DNA of 33,438 bases, taken from contig SIAI01000043.1 of assembly GCA_009691855.1 (NCBI GenBank), positions 1 to 33,438 on the forward strand, read 5' to 3'. How positions within the stretch are numbered: the first letter of the stretch is position 1; each line of letters starts with the position of its first letter. Both the position numbers and the translations under genes were made by a program. This stretch comes from Planctomycetota bacterium. Its GTDB lineage: Bacteria > Planctomycetota > UBA1135 > GCA-002686595. This document shows positions 8,096-16,979 of this stretch, piece by piece. Under the pieces are notes generated by a model. The model did not search any database and had not been told where the DNA came from. It was given only the letters and a program-made list of their open reading frames with translations.

Positions 8096-9416
8096 GGGCC
8101 GACTCCGCCAGCACGGCCGCATACAGCTGCTCGAGCCGCGTGACGTGCGCGTCGAGCGCGAGTGGCAGGCCTGGCGCGAGCGGACGCGCGAACTCGCCGC
8201 GCACGACCGCGCCCATGGCCTCGGCCAGCGCGCGCGCGTCCCCCACCGGTACCAGCCGTCCCTGCGCCGGGGCGGCGACGATCTCGGCGATGCCCGGCAC
8301 GTCGGTGGCGATCACCGGCAGGCCGAGTGCGCGCGCCTGCAACACTGCGAGCGGCGCGTTCTCGTCCCACTCCGAGGGCGCGACCAGCGCGCTCAGGCCG
8401 GAGAGCACGCGCGGCGCCTCGTCGGGCGCGAAGCTCGGCTCGCGGCGCACGCGTCGACCGTCGAGCGAGGCGAGCTGCGCCAGCGCGTAGCGCCGATGCC
8501 GCCCGGCGCTCGGAGCGCCGTGCAGCACGAGCTCCCACTCGGCCCGCGGGTCCGCACGCTCCAGCAGGCGCGCGGCCGCGAGCAGACAGGCCAGGCCCTT
8601 GTGCGGCGCGAACTGCCCCAGGAAGCCGAAGCGCACCGTCTTGGGAGCGGGCACCGCGCGGAACGCCTGGTAGGGCTGCTCGTCGAAGGAGTACGTGAGC
8701 GGCACGAGCTTGTCGCGCGCGACGCCCGCACGCGCGAAGGTCTCCAGCAGCCCGCGCGTCGGCGCGATCAGGCGCGCCAGCGCGTCCAGCGCGCGGCGCA
8801 CCTCGCCCTCGCGCTCGACGAGGTCCGCCGTCACCGGCACGCGTCCGAGTCCGCCCAGCAGCGCCAGGCCCTCGGCCGCCGCACCGCGCGCCACCCGCGC
8901 CAGGGGAGCGTGCTCCGAGCTCAAGGGCGTGCGGATGCAGCGCGCGCACACTGCGGGCGGATGGGGCCCGCCACAGCGCGCCAGCGTCGCGTCGAACATC
9001 TGCCCGCGGTGGCACAGCAGGCCGTAGTCGGTCAGCGTGGCCACGCTGGGCACGCCCGCGGCGCGCGCGACCTCGGGCAGGCGCAGCGAGAGCCCCCACA
9101 GCAGATAGGTGAAGTGCACCACGTCCGGACGCTCGCGCGCGAGCAGCTCGGCGAAGACGCGCTCGACCTCCTCGTCGCGATAGCTGGAGCGGAAGCGCTT
9201 CGCCGCATCGCCCGCGTTGTGCAGCAGGAATACGGGCACGCCGTCCTCCAGCACGCCTTCGAGCTCGTAGCGCGACCGCGCGCCGCCGCGCTCGGGGTGC
9301 AGCACCGTCGGAGCGTGACCGCGCCGCGCCAGCGCGCGCACCAGCTCACGCGTGTAGAACTCGGTGCCGAACGCGCCGCGCGGCGGGTAGCCGTTCGAGA
9401 CCACCAGGATCCTCAT
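8088..9416 (-). CDS. GT4-type glycosyltransferase
   Basis: A 442-residue GT-B glycosyltransferase starting MRILVVSNGYPPRGAFGTE, with the Gly-rich loop expected in GT4. It has LTDYGLLCHRGQM and then three more Cys residues (CGG, CARC) as in its downstream neighbour. The donor half shows VRFGFLGQFAPHKG and APSEWDENAPLAVLQARAL. Here the second Glu of the usual E-x7-E pair appears to be Gln, a conservative change whose effect on activity is unclear. Its ATG overlaps the upstream stop as ATGA (9413-9416) and its stop overlaps the next start by 8 nt. It therefore sits in a coupled three-gene unit with the sulfatase-like protein. Confidence 0.87.
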   Translation of the reverse strand: MRILVVSNGYPPRGAFGTEFYTRELVRALARRGHAPTVLHPERGGARSRYELEGVLEDGVPVFLLHNAGDAAKRFRSSYRDEEVERVFAELLARERPDVVHFTYLLWGLSLRLPEVARAAGVPSVATLTDYGLLCHRGQMFDATLARCGGPHPPAVCARCIRTPLSSEHAPLARVARGAAAEGLALLGGLGRVPVTADLVEREGEVRRALDALARLIAPTRGLLETFARAGVARDKLVPLTYSFDEQPYQAFRAVPAPKTVRFGFLGQFAPHKGLACLLAAARLLERADPRAEWELVLHGAPSAGRHRRYALAQLASLDGRRVRREPSFAPDEAPRVLSGLSALVAPSEWDENAPLAVLQARALGLPVIATDVPGIAEIVAAPAQGRLVPVGDARALAEAMGAVVRGEFARPLAPGLPLALDAHVTRLEQLYAAVLAESAHG

Positions 9417-10996
9417 CGCGGCGCGTCCGCGGGGCTCGTGTAGCCGCGCTGCGCGAGCCGGCGCAGGACCTCCCGGTCCAGCGCTCCAGCGCCCGGCGCG
9501 GCCTGCAGCAGGCGACACAGGTCGCGCATGTCGTTCAGCCACTCGACGGCGGCCTGGCGGAACGGGCCGATCTCGCCATCCGGCGCGCTCACCTCGCCGT
9601 CCAGCGGCGGATAGGGATTCGCGCGCCGGTCGTAGAAACGCACGCGCGGTTGCAGCGCGAGCTCGGACCACTGCCCGGCCCACGAGCGCCGCAGCTGCGC
9701 GTCGGCCGTGCCCAGCGGGATCAAGTACTCGAGCACGTAGCGCTCGCCGATCACCGCGCAGCCCTCCTGCAGGCCGCACGAGGCGAACACGAACGGACGC
9801 TCGACGGCGCGTTCGGTGGTGCCGCGCACGACGGCGGCCTGTGAGCGGCCATGCAGGCCGGGCGGCAGCGGCAGGCCCTCGAGCTCGAGCAGGGTGGGCG
9901 CGACGTCGATCAGCGACGCGATCCCGGCCGCGCGCCGCCCGCCGGCCACGCCGAGGGTGGTGCGCGGGCGCGTGATCCAAGGCACGCACAGATCCGCCGG
10001 GCTGTAGCGTCCGGCGCGCAGGATCAGACCCGCCTCGCCGAACTGCAGGCCGAAGGTGCCCAGCACGTGGATCGAGGTGCTGTCGAAGCGCCCCGCGCGC
10101 CGCAGCCCGGCGAACAGATCCCCCAGCGCCGCGTCGAGGCTGTGGATCTCGTCGTCGTAGGCCGCCTCGCAGTCGCCGAGCGTGCGCACGCGGCCACGCC
10201 AGCGCGAGCGCGGCACGGCGAAGAACACCGAGTCGGTGTTGGCCACCGGCGGCACGAAGCTGAGCTCGGGGCGCGGCGGGAAGTAGGCCTCGGCGGCCTT
10301 CTCGGGCTGCGACCAGGAGCGCTCGAGCTGCGCCAGGTGCAGGTACGCGAACCACGGTCGATCGGCGGGCAGCTCGCGCTGCCACTGCAGGAAGCGCCCC
10401 AGGATGCGCGTGGTCTGCGCGCCCTCCCAGGCCTCGGCGTCCTCGGGCTCGAGCACCTCGTAGCGCTGGAAGCCGAGCCCGAAGCCGTGCGCCGCGGACA
10501 GCAGCGGGGAGTCCACGAAGGCCGCCGTGGCGTAGCCCGCGGCCAGGAACTCGACCGCCAGCTGCGGCGCGCGCGCGGGCACGTGCCAGCGGCGCTCGCT
10601 GGTGCCCTCGAACTCCGGCGGCAGGAACTGGCGCGCGATGGCCGGCTCGCAGCCGGTGAGCAGCGCGGCGTGGGCCGGCAGGATCTGCGGCGCGCTGGCC
10701 TGTGCGTCGGCGAAGCACAGGCCCTGCTGGGCGAGCTCGTTCAGCGCCGGACTCGTGTCACGGTCGTAGCCGTAGACGCTGAGGTGGTCGGCGCGCAGCC
10801 CGTCGATCGCGATCACGAGCACGCCCGGCGCGACCCCCGCCGCGGGCCGCGCGTCGCACGCGGCCACGAGCGCGAGGCCCAGCGTTGGCAGGGCGCGGCG
10901 CGGGAGGGCGAAGGGTGAGAGCCTCAGCCAGAATCTCCCGCCAGCCGAGAGCCAGCCGGACGCGTCATGGCAAGGCGCGGCGACGACGCGTATCAA
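9413..10996 (-). CDS. sulfatase-fold lipoprotein lacking key metal ligands
   Basis: About 500 residues of alkaline-phosphatase/sulfatase superfamily sequence. The start is uncertain. The frame is open back to a GTG at 11089, but the first 50 codons overlap repeats at 10971-11084, so I use the TTG at 10996. A CTG at 10927 lies directly before an apparent lipoprotein signal, ALPTLGLALVAAC. Family features are VLVIAIDGLRADHLSVYG, LPAHAALLTG, YDDEIHSLDAALGDL and LIDVAPTLLELEGLP. Two expected catalytic elements are altered. The usual SDHG-x-EFGEHG metal segment reads GTFG-x-QFGEAG, and the nucleophile region reads SAPQILPAH with no Cys, Ser or Thr at the usual place. It is probably a non-catalytic, membrane-attached relative. 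It overlaps the downstream glycosyltransferase as ATGA. Confidence 0.8.
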   Translation of the reverse strand: MIRVVAAPCHDASGWLSAGGRFWLRLSPFALPRRALPTLGLALVAACDARPAAGVAPGVLVIAIDGLRADHLSVYGYDRDTSPALNELAQQGLCFADAQASAPQILPAHAALLTGCEPAIARQFLPPEFEGTSERRWHVPARAPQLAVEFLAAGYATAAFVDSPLLSAAHGFGLGFQRYEVLEPEDAEAWEGAQTTRILGRFLQWQRELPADRPWFAYLHLAQLERSWSQPEKAAEAYFPPRPELSFVPPVANTDSVFFAVPRSRWRGRVRTLGDCEAAYDDEIHSLDAALGDLFAGLRRAGRFDSTSIHVLGTFGLQFGEAGLILRAGRYSPADLCVPWITRPRTTLGVAGGRRAAGIASLIDVAPTLLELEGLPLPPGLHGRSQAAVVRGTTERAVERPFVFASCGLQEGCAVIGERYVLEYLIPLGTADAQLRRSWAGQWSELALQPRVRFYDRRANPYPPLDGEVSAPDGEIGPFRQAAVEWLNDMRDLCRLLQAAPGAGALDREVLRRLAQRGYTSPADAPR

Positions 10997-11029
10997 CGGA
11001 GAGAGACTCGGAGGAGCCGCAACGCTGCC
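10971..11029 (+). repeat. dispersed repeat, copy 2
   Basis: A 59-nt block matching 194-250 in both outer arms, with a variable centre. Extended outward it begins tggca (10968) and ends tgcca (11030), giving a short terminal inverted repeat that copy 1 does not clearly share. It lies in the uncertain 5' end of the sulfatase-like reading frame, which argues that the true start of that gene is downstream of the repeat. Confidence 0.6.
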
Positions 11030-11067
11030 ACGCCGCGTCCGGCTGAGCGCGCAGGCGGCGGGGGCTT

Positions 11068-11084
11068 CTTGCTCAGGCTCTGAG
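11068..11084 (-). repeat. 17-nt palindromic repeat, right copy
   Basis: The exact reverse complement of 6632-6648. After the 17-mer both copies continue with a C-rich stretch (gatccccga in one, aagcccccg in the other), so similarity extends a little further. It falls between the amidohydrolase stop and the credible start of the sulfatase-like gene. Confidence 0.6.
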
Positions 11085-11092
11085 TTCACGCG

Positions 11093-12334
11093 CTACAGAG
11101 TGTCAAACAGACGCGCCGACTCGAAGACCTCGGAGGCGAAGCGGCGCTCGACCCCGCCGTCGGCGAGGCGCAGGCGGCGCTTGAGGACCAGGTCGAAGAG
11201 CGCCGGATTCGCGCCCGCGAGCTCGCGCAGGGGCGTGACCTCGTCGTCGGCCAAGAGCTCGGCGCGCGCCAGGCGACCGAGGTCGATCAGCGGGTCGATC
11301 GCCACCAGCGGGTAGTCGGAGCCGTTCAGGAGCCGCGCCTGGCCCGCGCGCCAGTCGAGCAGCGTGCGCAGCAGCGCGGGCGAACGGTTGACCTGCGTCA
11401 GAGCCGAGAGCTCGCCGAACAAGCGGCCCTGCGGGCCCTGCTCGGCGCACAGGCGCTGAAAGAGCTCGAAGCCCGGGCGCTCGGCGGCCAGCGGATCGTC
11501 CAGGTCGCGCGCGCGGCCCAAGCTGGCGCAATGCAGCGCCACGACGGTCACGCCGGCCGCCAGCGCCGCGCGCAGGCGCAGCGGGTTGCCGAGCTCCTGC
11601 GCGCCCTCGACCCACACCGCGCGCTCCTCGCCGGTGTGCACCAAGAGCGGCAGGCCGAGCTCGACCAGCTTGGCGTAGAACGGCGCGCAGCGCGGCGCGG
11701 CCGGATCGATGCCCATCGCGTTCGGCAGCCACTTCACCGCCACCGCGCCGCCGGCCTTGGCGCGCGCCAGGCGCTCCGCAGCGTCCGCGCGGTACGGATG
11801 CACCGAGGCGCAGGCGAGGAAGCGCGCGTCGGCGCGCGCCAGGGCGAGCACATGCTCGTCGGGCACGCGGAACATGCTGCCCGCGAGGTCCTCGCTGCCG
11901 TCCTCGCGCACGCGCACGTCGAAGGCCAGCAGGAGCAGCCGCAGGCCGCTCGGCGCGGCGTCGAGCTGGGCGCGGAGGCGGGCGACGTACTCCCCGTCGG
12001 CGCGCTCGTCCTCGTGCACCCCGCACGCGCCGAGGTAGAGCTCGAAGCGCAAGCGCTCGAGCGGGTGCAGCGCGCTCTGCAGGCGCGGGTTGACCCAGCA
12101 GCCGCTGCGCCCGCCGCCGAAGCCGGCCACGTGCACGTGCAGGTCGACCACGCGCGCGAGGTCGAGTCCCTCCAGGGCGCGCGCGACCAGCGCGCGCGTC
12201 GTCGGCGCGAGCTCATTCAGCGCGCGCACCGGACCGACGCGCAGGTAGCGCGGCAGAGCGCAGCGCAGGCCCGCGAGACCCAGCCCGAGGCCGCCGAGCA
12301 GAGCCAGAGAACGGCGGCGCGTGAGCAGGGCCAT
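11093..12334 (-). CDS. Tat-exported amidohydrolase (amidohydrolase_2 type)
   Basis: A 413-residue metal-dependent hydrolase of the TIM-barrel amidohydrolase superfamily. I choose the ATG at 12334, which opens MALLTRRRSLALLGGLG, a twin-arginine-like signal followed by a hydrophobic stretch, so export by Tat is likely. Metal and catalytic features in order are DLHVHVAGFG (the HxH after strand 1), AVKWLPNAMGIDP (a Lys that might be carboxylated), LPLLVHTGEE (His), VVALHCASLG (His) and NGSDYPLVAIDP (Asp after strand 8). Substrate cannot be inferred; the family includes decarboxylases, lactonases and amidases. It lies 54 nt downstream of batE on the same strand and might be read through from the Bat operon, though no functional link is known. 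Confidence 0.82.
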   Translation of the reverse strand: MALLTRRRSLALLGGLGLGLAGLRCALPRYLRVGPVRALNELAPTTRALVARALEGLDLARVVDLHVHVAGFGGGRSGCWVNPRLQSALHPLERLRFELYLGACGVHEDERADGEYVARLRAQLDAAPSGLRLLLLAFDVRVREDGSEDLAGSMFRVPDEHVLALARADARFLACASVHPYRADAAERLARAKAGGAVAVKWLPNAMGIDPAAPRCAPFYAKLVELGLPLLVHTGEERAVWVEGAQELGNPLRLRAALAAGVTVVALHCASLGRARDLDDPLAAERPGFELFQRLCAEQGPQGRLFGELSALTQVNRSPALLRTLLDWRAGQARLLNGSDYPLVAIDPLIDLGRLARAELLADDEVTPLRELAGANPALFDLVLKRRLRLADGGVERRFASEVFESARLFDTL

Positions 12335-12388
12335 GGGCGCCGAGGGTACTCTTCGGGAGAGCTGATCCAAGACGTGTCGGACGCGCGC

Positions 12389-13147
12389 CTACAGCTGCAG
12401 CGCGAACACGTTCTCCGCGCGCACCCAGCCGCGCGTGCCGTCGTCGCGCTGCACGCGCACCCAGCCGGGCAGGGCGTCCAGGCGCTCGACCTCCTCCAGG
12501 GCCGCGAGTTCGCCCACCGGGGCGCGCGCCTCCAGCGGCTCGCCGCGCAGGGCAACGCCGCCCGTGGCGATGACCAGCAGCGGCTGCCGGCGCGCGCGCG
12601 CGAACTGCCCGTGGGCCCAGGGCAGGGCCGCGCCGACGACCAGCAGGGTCGCCGCGAACAGCGCCGCGCGCCAGACGGCGCCGCCGGCGCGGATCTCGAG
12701 CACCAGCACCACGGCCCACAGCACCAGCGCCGCGAACAGCAGCGTGCGCCGCTCGTCCGGGCGCAGCCGATTCAAGAGGCGCTCGAGCGTCGCGCCCAGG
12801 TCGCCGGCGTCGGCCGGCGGCAGGCTGGCCTTGGCGCGCGCGAGCTCGAGGTTCTGCCAAGCCTGGTCGTGACGCGGATCGAGGCGCACCGCGGCCGTGA
12901 AGCAGGCGATGGCCGGCAGCGTCGCGCCCAGGCGCCAGTGCGCGTTACCCAGGTCGTAGTACACGCGCGCGCGGCCGAGCGTGTCGAGCTCCTCGGCCAG
13001 CGTCGCCTGCCACAGCTCGCGCGCCGCGGCGTAGTCGCCACGGCGGTAGGCCTCGAGGCCGCGCTCGAAGCTCGACTGCGGTGCGGCCTGCGTGGGCAAG
13101 GCGAAGGCGCCCAGCAGCGCGAGCAGCAGCGCAAGCCAGCGGCTCAC
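12389..13147 (-). CDS. batE: BatE-like TPR/SH3 membrane protein
   Basis: A 252-residue protein, last of the Bat operon. The GTG start at 13147 overlaps the batD stop as GTGA and opens a signal sequence (SRWLALLLALLGAFALPTQA). Residues of about 25-110 are TPR-like (FERGLEAYRRGDYAAARELW, ARVYYDLGNAHWRLG, AIACFTAAVRLDP). Two membrane segments follow (TLLFAALVLWAVVLVLEI and AALFAATLLVVGAALPW). The C-terminal 60 residues resemble a bacterial SH3 domain (VALRGEPLEARAPVGEL, GWVRVQRDDGTRGWVRAENV). TPR followed by SH3 is a known BatE layout. It is thought to act with BatA-D in an envelope complex; the exact function is not settled. Confidence 0.82.
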   Translation of the reverse strand: MSRWLALLLALLGAFALPTQAAPQSSFERGLEAYRRGDYAAARELWQATLAEELDTLGRARVYYDLGNAHWRLGATLPAIACFTAAVRLDPRHDQAWQNLELARAKASLPPADAGDLGATLERLLNRLRPDERRTLLFAALVLWAVVLVLEIRAGGAVWRAALFAATLLVVGAALPWAHGQFARARRQPLLVIATGGVALRGEPLEARAPVGELAALEEVERLDALPGWVRVQRDDGTRGWVRAENVFALQL

Positions 13148-14892
13148 AGCCCGCCCTCCGCCAGCGCGCGCGCCAGGGTGGCCACGCGCTCGCGCTCGAG
13201 CGGGGGCGCACCGCCCCACACGGCCGCATCCAGCCGCGTCAGGAGCTCGCGCGTCTGCTGCCGCAGCTCGGGCGCGAGCGCGGGCGCCGCCGCCTCGACC
13301 CAGGCCGCGAAGTCGCGCCCGTTCCAGGCCTCGACGCGCTCGCGCGTGCGCGCGGCCAGGAACTCGAGCAGCGCCGCCTGCTGCGCCACGGGCGCGCTGT
13401 CGCGCTCCAGCGCGCGCGCCAGTGCCTTCAGCGCGCGCCGGCGGCGGCGCTCGAGCGGCGCCGCGGGATCGAGGCCGCGCCGCGCGCGCGCGCGCAGCGC
13501 CAGGCCGAGCAGCGGCACGCCGAGCACGGTGGCGAGCAGGAAGCGGTCCTGCCCCGAACGCTCGACGCTCGTGCTGGCGAGCGGCGCGCGCGCGTCGATG
13601 TCCTGGATGTCGCGCTCGAAGCGCTTCTCGTCGTCGGCCAGGGCCGCGCCCTGCTCTAGCGCGCGCACGCGGATCGGGATCGGCGCGGTGACGATGGTCT
13701 GGTACTGGGAGCTGGCGGGCTCGAACACGGACAGCGGCAGGGCCGGGATCGACTGCACGTCGGTCGAGAGCGGGGCGAGGTCGTAGACCACCTTACGGCG
13801 TTCGAAGCTCTTCTCCTCGGTCGTGCCGTACACGCGGAAGCCGCGGAAGGCCTCCAGCGCGCTGGGATCGGGCGCGCGGAAGTACTCGAGGTTTCCCTGT
13901 CCGCTCCACTCCACGGTGAGCTTGATCGAGTCGCCCACGCGCACGTCGCGCGCATCGGCGTTGGCGCGCGCTGCGAACGTGCCGACCGCGCCCGAGAAAT
14001 CGAGCGGCTGGCCCTCGCTGGGCAGTGGCACGACCTCGACCGTGAAGGGCTGGGCCGCGACGAAGTGGCTGTCGCGGCGCGTGTCGATGAACGAGACCTG
14101 CCGCTGGCGCCCGAACTCGAAGAAGCTGGTCGGGAACTCGAGCGTGCCGGAGCGCGTGGGCAGGAAGCTCTTCTGGATGCGCAGCGTGACCATGCTCCGG
14201 CCGTCGCGCAGCTGGCTCTCGACCTGCTCGGCCGTGATCAGCTGGTTGCCGTTCACGCGGATCCCGTCCACGCGACTCTCCTGCGGGATGGGCGTGCCCT
14301 GGACCTCGATCGCGCCCGGCAGGGAGTCCCACCACGGCAGATTGAGCTCGGCGAAGCTGATCTTGCCCGTGCGCGCCTCGTCCCAGCCGAAGGTGAGCTC
14401 GATCGAGAAGGGCTGGCCCTCGATCACCTTGGCCGCCGAGGCATGCACGTCGAGGTAGCCGAAGTCGGCGCCGGTGATGTCCTTGACCACCGTGACGCGC
14501 AGGGGCTTGGTCTCGTAGGGCCGTCCGTCGACCTCGACGCGAATCGCGCCGATCTCGAAGTCGCCCTCGGACTCCGGGCGGAAGGGGATGTCGTAGCGCA
14601 GCGAACGCTGGGAGTACACGCGGCCGCGGATGATCGTGGCCCCCGAGGAGCGGTTGCCGAGCTCGGGTTTGCCGAAGCGCAGGCCCTTCACCTCGGGTAG
14701 CGCGACGATGCGCGCGTCGGAGCCGTTCTCGATGCTGACCATGACCTGGCCGCTGTCGCCCAGGCGCAGCACGCCCGCGCTGACGCGCGCGCTGACCTGC
14801 ACCTCGTTCTGAGCCGCGAGCGGAGCCGCGACGGCCGCGATGGCGAGCCACAGGATGGCCAGCAGGGCGCGCACGATGTCCTCGAGCTTCAT
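13144..14892 (-). CDS. batD: BatD, exported membrane-anchored protein
   Basis: A 582-residue BatD-family protein. I start at the ATG at 14892 because aggaagg lies just upstream; a GTG at 14904 overlapping the previous stop is an alternative. A signal peptide (ALLAILWLAIAAVAAPLAAQ) is followed by a long beta-rich periplasmic part. It has typical BatD phrases: SARVSAGVLRLGDSGQVMVS, a repeat of the same pattern later (DARDVRVGDSIKLTVEWSGQ), and YDLAPLSTDVQSIPALPLSVF. One transmembrane segment near FLLATVLGVPLLGLAL precedes a basic, helical cytosolic tail of about 130 residues. It is flanked by coupled batB-batC and batE, as in known Bat operons. Confidence 0.88.
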   Translation of the reverse strand: MKLEDIVRALLAILWLAIAAVAAPLAAQNEVQVSARVSAGVLRLGDSGQVMVSIENGSDARIVALPEVKGLRFGKPELGNRSSGATIIRGRVYSQRSLRYDIPFRPESEGDFEIGAIRVEVDGRPYETKPLRVTVVKDITGADFGYLDVHASAAKVIEGQPFSIELTFGWDEARTGKISFAELNLPWWDSLPGAIEVQGTPIPQESRVDGIRVNGNQLITAEQVESQLRDGRSMVTLRIQKSFLPTRSGTLEFPTSFFEFGRQRQVSFIDTRRDSHFVAAQPFTVEVVPLPSEGQPLDFSGAVGTFAARANADARDVRVGDSIKLTVEWSGQGNLEYFRAPDPSALEAFRGFRVYGTTEEKSFERRKVVYDLAPLSTDVQSIPALPLSVFEPASSQYQTIVTAPIPIRVRALEQGAALADDEKRFERDIQDIDARAPLASTSVERSGQDRFLLATVLGVPLLGLALRARARRGLDPAAPLERRRRRALKALARALERDSAPVAQQAALLEFLAARTRERVEAWNGRDFAAWVEAAAPALAPELRQQTRELLTRLDAAVWGGAPPLERERVATLARALAEGGL

Positions 14893-14900
14893 GTCCTTCC

Positions 14901-16979
14901 TCACCAATCCCGCTTCGTTTTGGCGCGACTCTTGGCGCGCTTCATGGCCTCGAGCGCCTTCTGCTGCTTCTCGAGCTCGCCGAGCTTGTCGAGCAGCTGC
15001 ATGACTTCCTCGCGCGTCAGCACGCGCTCCTGCGGCTGCGCTTCACCCGGCTTGGGCTGCTGGGCGTCCTGCGGTTCGCCTTCCTTCTGCTCGGACTCCT
15101 CGCCCGGTTGCGGCTCCTGCTTCTGCTCGTCGGGTTTCTCGTCGCCGGGCTGAGGCTGCTGCTGGTCCTCGGGCTCGTCGCCTTCCTTGGGATCCTGCTG
15201 CTCTGGATCCTGCGGGTCCTGGCCCTTCTGATCCTTGTCCTGCTTGTCCTTCTGGTCCTTGGGATCCTGCTTCTGATCCTTCTGATCCTGGTTCTGCTGG
15301 TTCGGATCCTGCTGCTGTTGTTTCTGCTGCTCGCGCTGCTTCTCGATCTCGTCGAGCTGCTGCAGGCGGCGCTGGATCAGCTCGAGGTCGGCGCGCGTGT
15401 CCTCGTCGTGCCAGTCCATGCGCAAGCGCTCGACGAACCAGGTCTTGGCCGCGCCGTAGAGTTCGCGCGCTGCCTGCAGCGGATCGGCGGGCTCGCTGGG
15501 CGGCAGCGGTACTGCGCCGGGCGCGGGCGCCGGCGGCGGCGCGGCGGGTTGGCCCGAGACCTCGGGAATCGTCGCGCGCACGGCCTCGGCGTGGTCGAGC
15601 TCGAGCGCGCCCAGGTCGTAGGTCGCGTTCAGGCGCAGCTCGCCTGGGCCGGCCAGCGCGCGCGCGCTGGAGAACGCGTCGCGCGCAGCCTCGCGCTGGC
15701 CCTCGACGTCCTTGGCCTCTTCACGCACACGCGTCGCCGTGATCACCCCCAGCGCGTAGTGGGCCTTGGCGCGTTGCACTTCGGAGAGGCCGAGCGCGTC
15801 GGCGTGCTCGAGGATCGCGCGTGCGGCCTGCTCGGCGGCCTCGGGCTCATGCAGCTCGTGGTGCTGCACGGCGTTCTTCAGCGAGCGCGCGTAGGAGAAG
15901 GCCTGCTCGCCGCCCAGCAGCGCCAGCGGCAGGAGCGCGGCGGCCAGGCGCGGCGCGTCGTACTCGCGCTTCACGCGCTTCGTCGCGCGCAGGCCGAGCT
16001 CGAGCAGCAGGCACAGGACGCCCAGCGCCAGCGGCCACTGGAAGCGGTCGTAGGGCACGCGGCGCTCGCCGCCCTCGATCTCACGGCCCTCGATGCGACT
16101 GATGCGCGCACGATAGAGGTCCTCGAGCGGCGTGGGCGATTGCTCGGCCGTCAGGAACTCACCGCCGGTCGAGCGCGCCAGCGTCAGCAGACTCTCGCGC
16201 TCGAGCTTGCTCACGACCTCGTTGCCCTCCGGATCGCGCAGGAAGGAGGCGTTGCCGTCCTCGTCCACGACCGGGATCTTGCCCCCCGCCTCGGTGCCCA
16301 GGCCGACCACGAACACGCGGATGTTGCGCTTGACCGCCTCGGCCGCCTGCGCCGCGGCCTTTCCGGCCAGGTCTTCACCGTCGGTCAAGAGCACGATCGC
16401 CTCGTGCGCGCCGGTGCGCCCGTCGAACAGCGACAGCGCGTGCTCGATGGCCGCCGCGAGGTCGGTGCCGCCCTCGTGGTTGTCCTCGGTGGTGACGAAC
16501 TTCAGCAGGCCCTCGAGCGTCTGCTTGTCGCGCGTGAGCGGCGTGATGTCACGCGCGTCGCCCGAGAAGGCGACCAGCGCGACGCGGTCGCCGGCGAGCC
16601 TGTCCATCAGGCCCACGATCTCGCGCTTGCCGCGCTCCAGGCGCGAGGGCCGCAGGTCCTGGGCCAGCATGCTGCGCGAGGTGTCCAGGCACACCACGAG
16701 ATCGAGGCCCTTGCGCGACACCGCGCGGTAGGTGAAGCCGCGCACCGGGCCCAGCGCGGCCAGGGCCAGGAACAGCAAGCCCGCCGCGCCGAGGGCCACG
16801 CGCAGGTAGCCGCGCGTGCGCGACCAGCCGGGCAGGAAGCGCAGCTCGTGGCGCGCCGCGACCCAGCGCGCGAGCTCGGCGCGCGAGCGCGCGCGCGCCG
16901 CCCAGCCGGCCAAGAAGGCGAGCGGTGCGAGGAGCAGCAGCCAGAACAGCCCCGGGCGCAGGAACTCGAAGCCGATCAC
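14901..16979 (-). CDS. batB: BatB-BatC fusion protein
   Basis: A single 692-residue reading frame joins what are usually two genes. Its GTG start at 16979 overlaps the batA stop as GTGA. Residues 1-340 are BatB: membrane segments near 11-27 and 62-79, then a VWA domain with a complete MIDAS (D99-T-S101-R-S103, T172, D200), and a third membrane segment near 315-330. From about 340 the frame continues as BatC: helical TPR-like repeats, then a long Gln/Asp/Lys/Pro-rich low-complexity stretch (DNA about 15060-15370), and a C-terminal helix ending KTKRDW that resembles the conserved BatC tail. The low-complexity part is probably disordered and cytosolic or periplasmic depending on topology. No stop or frameshift separates the halves. 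Confidence 0.88.
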   Translation of the reverse strand: MIGFEFLRPGLFWLLLLAPLAFLAGWAARARSRAELARWVAARHELRFLPGWSRTRGYLRVALGAAGLLFLALAALGPVRGFTYRAVSRKGLDLVVCLDTSRSMLAQDLRPSRLERGKREIVGLMDRLAGDRVALVAFSGDARDITPLTRDKQTLEGLLKFVTTEDNHEGGTDLAAAIEHALSLFDGRTGAHEAIVLLTDGEDLAGKAAAQAAEAVKRNIRVFVVGLGTEAGGKIPVVDEDGNASFLRDPEGNEVVSKLERESLLTLARSTGGEFLTAEQSPTPLEDLYRARISRIEGREIEGGERRVPYDRFQWPLALGVLCLLLELGLRATKRVKREYDAPRLAAALLPLALLGGEQAFSYARSLKNAVQHHELHEPEAAEQAARAILEHADALGLSEVQRAKAHYALGVITATRVREEAKDVEGQREAARDAFSSARALAGPGELRLNATYDLGALELDHAEAVRATIPEVSGQPAAPPPAPAPGAVPLPPSEPADPLQAARELYGAAKTWFVERLRMDWHDEDTRADLELIQRRLQQLDEIEKQREQQKQQQQDPNQQNQDQKDQKQDPKDQKDKQDKDQKGQDPQDPEQQDPKEGDEPEDQQQPQPGDEKPDEQKQEPQPGEESEQKEGEPQDAQQPKPGEAQPQERVLTREEVMQLLDKLGELEKQQKALEAMKRAKSRAKTKRDW

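Noticed and set aside
6659..9443. Long plus-strand open frames (about 494 and 518 codons)
   Set aside because: Antisense to the two GT4 genes; composition is Arg/Ala/His/Gln-rich with no domain.
11531..13786. 751-codon plus-strand open frame
   Set aside because: Antisense across the amidohydrolase, batE and batD, crossing gene boundaries; no motifs.
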